Source of the DNA: Syntrophus sp963665935
GTDB taxonomy: Bacteria > Desulfobacterota > Syntrophia > Syntrophales > Syntrophaceae
Length of the DNA stretch: 64,000 nucleotides
Assembly (NCBI GenBank): GCA_963665935.1
Contig: OY762510.1
Location: 124,001-188,000, forward strand
Direction: 5' to 3'
Part shown: positions 58,555 through 64,000 of the stretch, in pieces
How the letters are laid out: each line of letters starts with the position of its first letter
Numbering within the stretch: position 1 is the stretch's first letter
Translations under genes and position numbers: made by a program
Notes under the pieces: model-generated
Databases searched by the model: none
The model's input: the letters and a program-made list of their open reading frames with translations, nothing else
What the model was told of the DNA's origin: nothing

Positions 58555-59931
58555 ATGCTGCGTCCTTTATGTTTCGTATTGATGCCCTTTGGCATAAAGC
58601 CTGACATGTCTGGTGGCATAATTGACTTCGATGCCGTCTATAAGGACTTGATTGGACCCGCCATCACTGCAGCAGGTTTTGACCCTATCCGTGCTGATGA
58701 AGAAATGACTGGCGGCATTATCCACAAACCGATGTTCGAACGGTTGATCCTCTGTGAATACGCGATCGCTGATCTAACGACTGCGAACGCAAATGTATTC
58801 TACGAGCTTGGGGTGAGACATGCCGTGAGGCCGTGGAGTACAATTCTTCTCTTTGCTGAAGGGGGCGGAAGATTACCTTTTGACTTGTCGCCTTTACGCG
58901 CAATGCCCTACCGGTTGTCGGCCGAGGGAAAACCGGCAGACCTGGAACAGACAAGCGAGGCAATTACGAAGAGGCTTACAGAGGCAAAAGAGACTTCAAC
59001 GGATAGTCCGGTCTTTCAACTTATTGAAGGATTCCCTGTCATTGATCACACCAAAACTGACGTGTTCCGTGATCAAGTCCGATATTCCGAGGAGCTGAAG
59101 CAGCGGCTGGCCGATGCACGAAGACAAGGCATCGAAAGCCTGACTGCTATCGAAAAAGAGCTCGGTGACATCTCGAATGTCGAAAGCGGTGTGGTTGTTG
59201 ACTTATTCCTTTCATACCGTGGAGTCGAGGCATGGCCCGAGATGATATCCTTGGTGAAAAAGATGTCGCGTCCTCTCAGGGAGACTGCCATGGTGCAGGA
59301 ACAACTTGCTTTGGCCATGAACAGAAACGGTCAGAGCGATGAGGCGGAATCCGTCCTCCTGCAGTTGCTTCAGAAGCGCGGACCGCATCCGGAGACTTAC
59401 GGAATTCTGGGCAGAGTGTACAAGGATAGATATGATGCTGCGAGCAAAAAGAAGGGAAAGGGAATGCTTGCAAAAGGCCATCTCGAAAAAGCAATCGATG
59501 CTTACCTGCATGGATTTGAAGCCGACTGGCGAGATGCCTATCCCGGCATTAATGCAGTGACCCTCATGGAGCTCAAGGAGCCGCCGGATCCCCGTCGTGA
59601 ACAACTTATCCCGGTGGTGGCCTATGCGGTGGAACGGCGAATTGCCAGCGGAAAGCCGGATTACTGGGATTACGCAACACAATTGGAACTGGCTGTACTG
59701 GCAAAAGATGAACAAAAGGCACAGACAACACTGTCCCATGCACTAGCGGCAGTCCGCGAAGAATGGGAACCGAAGACGACCGCAGGCAATCTTAACCTTA
59801 TTTGTGAGGCTCGAATAAAGCGGGGAGAATCATTATCCTGGGCTGAGGAGATCGAGCAAACCCTTAAAGAGCTGGTAAAAGGATGGCACCGAAAACGTAA
59901 GAATAAAAATTACTCACCGCTGCCTGCTTAA
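58555..59931 (+). CDS. Deoxyribosyltransferase-like domain plus DUF4071 (TRAFs-binding) protein
   Basis: A 458-residue protein. The N-terminal 130 residues form a nucleoside deoxyribosyltransferase/deoxyribohydrolase-like Rossmann domain: FVLMPFG, FDAVYKDLIGPAITAAGFDPIRADE, CEYAIADLTTANANVFYELGVRHA. The rest (about 160-440) is a helical-repeat region of DUF4071 type, first named in the animal ASK/MAP3K kinases. Comparative work links this pair to bacterial conflict systems and to the origin of ASK signalling modules. Probably a sensor that detects or processes a nucleotide. GAGGTG precedes ATG 58555. Confidence 0.8.
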   Translation: MLRPLCFVLMPFGIKPDMSGGIIDFDAVYKDLIGPAITAAGFDPIRADEEMTGGIIHKPMFERLILCEYAIADLTTANANVFYELGVRHAVRPWSTILLFAEGGGRLPFDLSPLRAMPYRLSAEGKPADLEQTSEAITKRLTEAKETSTDSPVFQLIEGFPVIDHTKTDVFRDQVRYSEELKQRLADARRQGIESLTAIEKELGDISNVESGVVVDLFLSYRGVEAWPEMISLVKKMSRPLRETAMVQEQLALAMNRNGQSDEAESVLLQLLQKRGPHPETYGILGRVYKDRYDAASKKKGKGMLAKGHLEKAIDAYLHGFEADWRDAYPGINAVTLMELKEPPDPRREQLIPVVAYAVERRIASGKPDYWDYATQLELAVLAKDEQKAQTTLSHALAAVREEWEPKTTAGNLNLICEARIKRGESLSWAEEIEQTLKELVKGWHRKRKNKNYSPLPA

Positions 59932-60030
59932 AGTAATGCCAGCAAGATCGTGTGATCGTCCCATCAACCAAGTGGCAACCATTTAATTTTTCACACCTCT
60001 GATCCAGCATATTAGAACAAGGAGAATTAT

Positions 60031-62352
60031 ATGTTCTCCCCCAAAAAAGCCTTCGTGTTGTTCTTGCTGGCATGTCTTTGTTTATTGCTGATCGCGAGCG
60101 CAGGTCATGGGGAAGAAACCGCCCCCGGCATGCTCGTTCTGAAACTTGAAAAGGAGGCCATCTCCGCCGCATCCGGGGAATTGAAACCCTTGGTCCAGGG
60201 TGAAATTGTTTATCGGATGACGCCTTCAGCAAAGGAGATGACTTTTGAACTGAGTTCCTTTTCGCTCCACAGTGCGGGGTTGAAAACCAGAGAAGGAGAC
60301 AACGGCTTATTCTGGTTGTTTCTTCAGCCTGGGAGCGCCGAAAACGCCTACGATCCTAAGACGCGAACGATCAGGAGCCGATTCCTCCTCGAACCTACCC
60401 TCAGCCAGATCAAAAGTGCCTACCTTATCTTCAGACGCGGGAAAGATCAAAAAGACGGGGTAAATGGCCGCACTAACGCCGGGACAGTTGCAGGGAATCT
60501 GACCTGTACCTTGAGTGAAACCCCCTTAATTACTGGGAGCGTCAGAAAGATGCGGAGAGGATCGACTTTTTCCCTCAAAGTGGAACGGGAAGAAAAGGAT
60601 GCACCGAAGGCTGCGGCGCTCACCGGGGAATACAAGGTCATGGATGTGACCCTCTGGCCCGGCAACGAGTGGAACCGTAAGCAGAAAGTCAGGGCTGCAT
60701 GGACCGTCGAATTGCAGCACGCCATCCTCCTGGGTACCGTGATGACCGTGCTGGCGTCGTTCCTGCTGCTCTGGCTTTATCGGCGTGCGGTGGTACGGGC
60801 GATGAATGTTCCGGCCGGCGTCGTTGTGGCACCTGCGACCCAGGTTGCCTCTCCCCCACCCACCGGGGGCACCGTCTCTCCTGCTCTCACGATGATGGAC
60901 ACTGCTGTCAAGTCGGATGTGGCATCTCCCGATCAAACAGCGTACCGTCAGGCCGGACGGTCGCTCAGGGAAATTGTCGGGATTTATGTCCTGGGTGGCC
61001 TCGCCTATGCGCTCGTCATTGCCTCCGCGTATATGATGAGCATGGCAGACGGTGGATTTAATCCCGTCCGATTTTTATGGCTCTTTTCCTGCTACGCCTG
61101 GCCCACCGTGCTGGCCGTCTATCTCCTCATCCCGGCGGGCCGTATGCCCGTGACCCTCGGCTATTTTGCGACCGTCGGTGCAGTCGCAACAATCGGTCTC
61201 GTCCGCTTTCCCGATCTTACAACGGGCCAGCTTCTTTTCTCCTGGTTCTACACCAACGGGCCGGGTACCGTGCTTCTCCTTGCCTTTCTGAACCGGCGGG
61301 TGCGGGCTGTCGGCCCGCTGGTGCTGGCATTTATGCTCACATCGGTCGCCGGCGCTTTCGTCATCTTTCATGTCCTCTTTTTGAGCAGCGACCTGCCGCT
61401 GAGGGGAGTTGTCTTCATCGTCTCCATGACCGGCCTTGGGACCACCGTGCTTCTTATTATTCTCATCGGTTTTGCCTTTTTCGGCCTTTTCGGCTGGTGG
61501 CTGCTGCTCCGGCTCGGTCGACGATACCAGGCAAAAAAAATGAGCGACCAGTCTATTTCCCTGGATGCACTTTGGCTCCTCTTCGCCGTGATCCAAGGTA
61601 GCCATTTAGTCTATAAGAGCTGGATATGGACTCTCACAGGAGTGGTCGCCTTTGTGGCCTACAAGCTTGTCGTGATCGGGGGGATGCGTTTCCTTACCCG
61701 AAAGCAAAGTCAGGAGGCGGCCGGTCGGGAGCTTCTGCTTCTGCGCGTGTTTTCCCTGGGTCATCGAAGCCAGCGACTCTTTGACCTTCTTTCGAAGATA
61801 TGGCTGCGGGCTGGCAGCATCCATCTCATTGCCGGACCCGACCTGGCGACAGCCACAGTGGAACCCCACGAGTTCCTGGATTTTGTCGGCGGCCGTCTGT
61901 CGCGCCGTTTTGTCCAGGGTGAAGTGGACCTGGATCAGCGCCTGGCCCAGCTCGATACTCAGCCTGACCCGGATGGGCGGTATCGCGTGAACGAGTTCTT
62001 CTGCCGGGCCGATACCTGGCAAATGACCATGCAGAGGCTTGCGGATCGAAGCGATGCCGTCCTTATGGACCTGAGGAGTTTTTCAAGCAACAATCAGGGG
62101 TGCATCTACGAACTCCAGCAGCTCATGAATATCATTTCGCTCGACCGATTAATACTCGTCATCGATGATTCAACAGATCAGACTTTTCTTGAAGCGACCC
62201 TACAGGATCTCTGGCAGTATCTGGAACCGTCATCACTGAATTTCGGACTGTCCAAACCGGAGATCCGGTGCTTCCCCGTTAGAAAGCAGACGTCAGCAGA
62301 GATGGAACAGCTCCTCATGACACTTTTTAGCAGCCAACATATCTCGAAATAG
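60031..62352 (+). CDS. Large membrane protein with C-terminal TIR/SLOG-like Rossmannoid domain
   Basis: A 773-residue protein of unknown function. Signal segment at 1-27. A beta-rich outside domain (28-235) is followed by a membrane helix (HAILLGTVMTVLASFLLLWLY), a Pro/Ala/Thr linker (260-300), about six further helices (310-570) and a cytosolic C-terminal domain (about 580-773). That domain has HLIAGPDLATATVEPHEFLDF, NEFFCRADTWQMTM, DAVLMDLRSFSSNNQGCIYELQQL and LILVIDDSTDQTF, a strand-helix order like TIR or SLOG folds. AAGGAG lies 9 bases upstream. A close paralogue follows 39 bases later. Confidence 0.72.
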   Translation: MFSPKKAFVLFLLACLCLLLIASAGHGEETAPGMLVLKLEKEAISAASGELKPLVQGEIVYRMTPSAKEMTFELSSFSLHSAGLKTREGDNGLFWLFLQPGSAENAYDPKTRTIRSRFLLEPTLSQIKSAYLIFRRGKDQKDGVNGRTNAGTVAGNLTCTLSETPLITGSVRKMRRGSTFSLKVEREEKDAPKAAALTGEYKVMDVTLWPGNEWNRKQKVRAAWTVELQHAILLGTVMTVLASFLLLWLYRRAVVRAMNVPAGVVVAPATQVASPPPTGGTVSPALTMMDTAVKSDVASPDQTAYRQAGRSLREIVGIYVLGGLAYALVIASAYMMSMADGGFNPVRFLWLFSCYAWPTVLAVYLLIPAGRMPVTLGYFATVGAVATIGLVRFPDLTTGQLLFSWFYTNGPGTVLLLAFLNRRVRAVGPLVLAFMLTSVAGAFVIFHVLFLSSDLPLRGVVFIVSMTGLGTTVLLIILIGFAFFGLFGWWLLLRLGRRYQAKKMSDQSISLDALWLLFAVIQGSHLVYKSWIWTLTGVVAFVAYKLVVIGGMRFLTRKQSQEAAGRELLLLRVFSLGHRSQRLFDLLSKIWLRAGSIHLIAGPDLATATVEPHEFLDFVGGRLSRRFVQGEVDLDQRLAQLDTQPDPDGRYRVNEFFCRADTWQMTMQRLADRSDAVLMDLRSFSSNNQGCIYELQQLMNIISLDRLILVIDDSTDQTFLEATLQDLWQYLEPSSLNFGLSKPEIRCFPVRKQTSAEMEQLLMTLFSSQHISK

Positions 62353-62391
62353 CCCAGCCGTTCAGGGCATATTAGAATAAGGAGGATTACT

Positions 62392-64000
62392 ATGGTCTCC
62401 CCCAAAAAAGACTTCGCTTTGTTCTTGCTGGCCTGTCTTTGCTTCCTGATAGTCGCGAGTCCGGGTAATGCGGAAACTGCCGTCGGCATGCTTGTTATGA
62501 AAGTTGAAAAGCAAGGTATTGGTTCTGTTTCCGGAAAATCTAATGCGAGAGTCGCTGGGGATATAACCTACAGGATGGCACGATCAGAAAGAGGAATGAT
62601 TTTCGAGTTACACTCCTTTTCGCTCTATAGCGCTGGTGTAAGAACCCAACAAGGTGATAGCGGAATTTTCTCGTTTTTGCTTAAGCCTAAGAGTGCCAGG
62701 AGCACCTACGATCCGAAGACACGGGTCATAAAGAGCCAATTCCGCCTCGAATCTCTTGAAAACGCATCCCAAAAGTACCTTTTTAATCTCAAGGAAAGTC
62801 AACCGAAAAAGTATAACGATCGTTCCGACTCAGAGACTTTTACAGGGAAGATGATCTGCACACTGAGCGAGGAGCCCTTGATTGGTAGAAGCACCGGAAA
62901 GATGAAGAGAGAGACGACTTTCATCATTGAGATGGAACCAAGGACGAATGATTTGGCAAAAGTGGCGGCTATTTCCGGTAAATTTACGGTTATTGACGCA
63001 GACATCATGCCCATTGAAGATTGGAATCGTTCGAACACAGTGAAAATGGTTTCTCAAGGCGTTTTGCTGGAGATTCTAGTAGTGGGTACCGGGCTGGCCG
63101 CACTGGTATCGGTCCTGCTTCTCTGGCTTTACCGGCGCTCTGTGGTGAGCACAATGAAAATGACGGCAGGTGTAGTTGAATCTCATGTGTTAAACGTGCC
63201 GACTACCACGATTGCTGGTAGCAGCATCCTACCTGCCCTCACGATCATGGATTCTTTCAGAGAGTCTAATGCTGCAAATTCAAGCATGAAAACATACCGT
63301 AAAGTCAAGAAGTCATTCACCCATGTCGTCCGGGTTTATGTCCTTGGCGGTCTCGCTTATGCACTTGTCTTGACCTTTGGCTGGATGATTGCGGTCGGAG
63401 AAGGATTTTTTCTCCTCAGATTTTTATTTTTGTTGTCCTGTTATGCTTGGCCAATCGTGCTCGCCTTTAATCTCATCATCCCGGCTGGCGGTGTTCGTAT
63501 TACCATTGGTTACTTTGCAATCTTCGGTACTATCGCATTCATGTCTCACATTTTATCTCCAGACGTCACGGCCGTCCATATTCTTGCACTCTGGCTTGGT
63601 TTGAATGGGCTGAGCACGGTGCTTCTTCTTGCTTTTTTGAATAGGCGGGTGAGAGCAGTTGGTCCGCTCGTGCTGGCATTCATGCTCATGGCCGTCGCCG
63701 GCTCTTATGTCATCACCGTTGTGATCATAAGCAACGGCAGACTATTGAGAGAGATCATCGGCATCGTAAGCCAGATTGGTCTTGGTGGCGATGCAATGTA
63801 TATGATGTATATTATACTGAGGCTGATCGGTTGTGCGTTATTCGGCGTTTTAGGTTGGTGGCTGCTGCTTTGGGTCGGCCGACGTTATCGGGCAAAGAGA
63901 ATGAGCGACCAGTCGATTAAGCTGGATTCCCTGTGGCTCCTGTTCACAGTGGTCAACTCCATGGAATTCGTACTAGAGGGCTTGGCCTTGAGCTTCACGG
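62392..64000 (+). CDS. Tandem paralogue of the preceding membrane protein (3' end outside window)
   Basis: An open frame from ATG 62392 (AAGGAGG at 62379-62385) runs through the window end, 536 codons so far. It parallels the gene before it over its whole visible length: signal segment FALFLLACLCFLIVAS, a shared YDPKTR segment, a helix ending LLLWLYRRSVV, VYVLGGLAYALV, LLAFLNRRVRAVGPLVLAFML and RAKRMSDQSI. The leader, ribosome binding site and first residues are nearly identical between the two, so this is a tandem duplication. Codon use is more AT-rich here. The C-terminal Rossmann-like domain is not reached. Confidence 0.75.
   Translation, partial: MVSPKKDFALFLLACLCFLIVASPGNAETAVGMLVMKVEKQGIGSVSGKSNARVAGDITYRMARSERGMIFELHSFSLYSAGVRTQQGDSGIFSFLLKPKSARSTYDPKTRVIKSQFRLESLENASQKYLFNLKESQPKKYNDRSDSETFTGKMICTLSEEPLIGRSTGKMKRETTFIIEMEPRTNDLAKVAAISGKFTVIDADIMPIEDWNRSNTVKMVSQGVLLEILVVGTGLAALVSVLLLWLYRRSVVSTMKMTAGVVESHVLNVPTTTIAGSSILPALTIMDSFRESNAANSSMKTYRKVKKSFTHVVRVYVLGGLAYALVLTFGWMIAVGEGFFLLRFLFLLSCYAWPIVLAFNLIIPAGGVRITIGYFAIFGTIAFMSHILSPDVTAVHILALWLGLNGLSTVLLLAFLNRRVRAVGPLVLAFMLMAVAGSYVITVVIISNGRLLREIIGIVSQIGLGGDAMYMMYIILRLIGCALFGVLGWWLLLWVGRRYRAKRMSDQSIKLDSLWLLFTVVNSMEFVLEGLALSFT

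Noticed and set aside
1..64000. CRISPR array, rRNA operon or prophage
   Set aside because: No regularly spaced repeats, no rRNA sequence and no phage structural or integrase genes were seen.

Overview
The window looks like chromosome of a strictly anaerobic Desulfobacterota (delta-proteobacterial) organism, quite possibly of the Syntrophus lineage. This is inferred from the siroheme-dependent (Ahb) haem pathway, a 2-oxoacid:ferredoxin oxidoreductase, a small triheme cytochrome, type IV pilus motors, LPS heptose genes, a HesB-type selenoprotein and dense insertion sequences. No 16S gene is present, so the assignment stays an inference.

Layout. 1-29: probable start of elongation factor P on the minus strand. 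360-7074: a stack of four insertion sequences (a DDE element with 13-bp inverted repeats and 5-bp duplication, an IS66 element, an IS200 element, an IS110-type element with 12-bp direct repeats). 7222-8822: two AT-rich genes (zinc ribbon/membrane protein; trypsin-like protease) separated by an integron attC-like site. 9297-13228: triheme cytochrome, KamA-family radical SAM enzyme and a 2-oxoacid:ferredoxin oxidoreductase. 13536-15208: LPS heptose phosphatase and heptosyltransferase. 15628-18458: an EACC1 protein, a membrane-anchored caspase-like protease and a coupled polysaccharide deacetylase, probably a conflict module. 18642-18953: a HesB/IscA-like gene that reads through an in-frame UGA (selenocysteine) and is easily missed. 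19037-22888: TPR protein, degenerate receiver and two PilT ATPases. 23082-28187: tRNA-Ala, lipoprotein, branching enzyme, a MITE, paired hairpins, D,D-carboxypeptidase. 28232-36760: polA, then a 5'-nucleotidase and the hemB/ahb haem operon. 36841-41594: housekeeping and toxin-antitoxin genes (YefM-YoeB; two hicBA modules, one with a decayed hicA). 41793-49622: a long minus-strand operon carrying met8, ccsA, hemA, hemC, cobA-hemD and then DUF523/1722, MFS and DUF6504 genes. 49835-52198: prmA, rsmE, RDD protein, tRNA-Phe. 52846-57068: an accessory stretch (PI-PLC-like, CoA-transferase relic, LysE, nuclease, small Cys-rich proteins). 57274-64000: a putative immune/signalling island of PGB-TIR, SLATT-like 2TM protein, deoxyribosyltransferase-like/DUF4071 protein and two tandem multi-pass membrane proteins with a C-terminal Rossmann-like domain, the second cut by the window end.

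How it works together. The two tetrapyrrole operons together cover glutamyl-tRNA to uroporphyrinogen III, precorrin-2, siroheme, didecarboxysiroheme, Fe-coproporphyrin and haem. Only hemL and a second siroheme decarboxylase subunit are not seen. The two most unusual regions are the EACC1-caspase module and the TIR/SLATT/DUF4071/tandem-membrane-protein island; both fit prokaryotic immune or regulated-death logic, but no function is proven by sequence alone.
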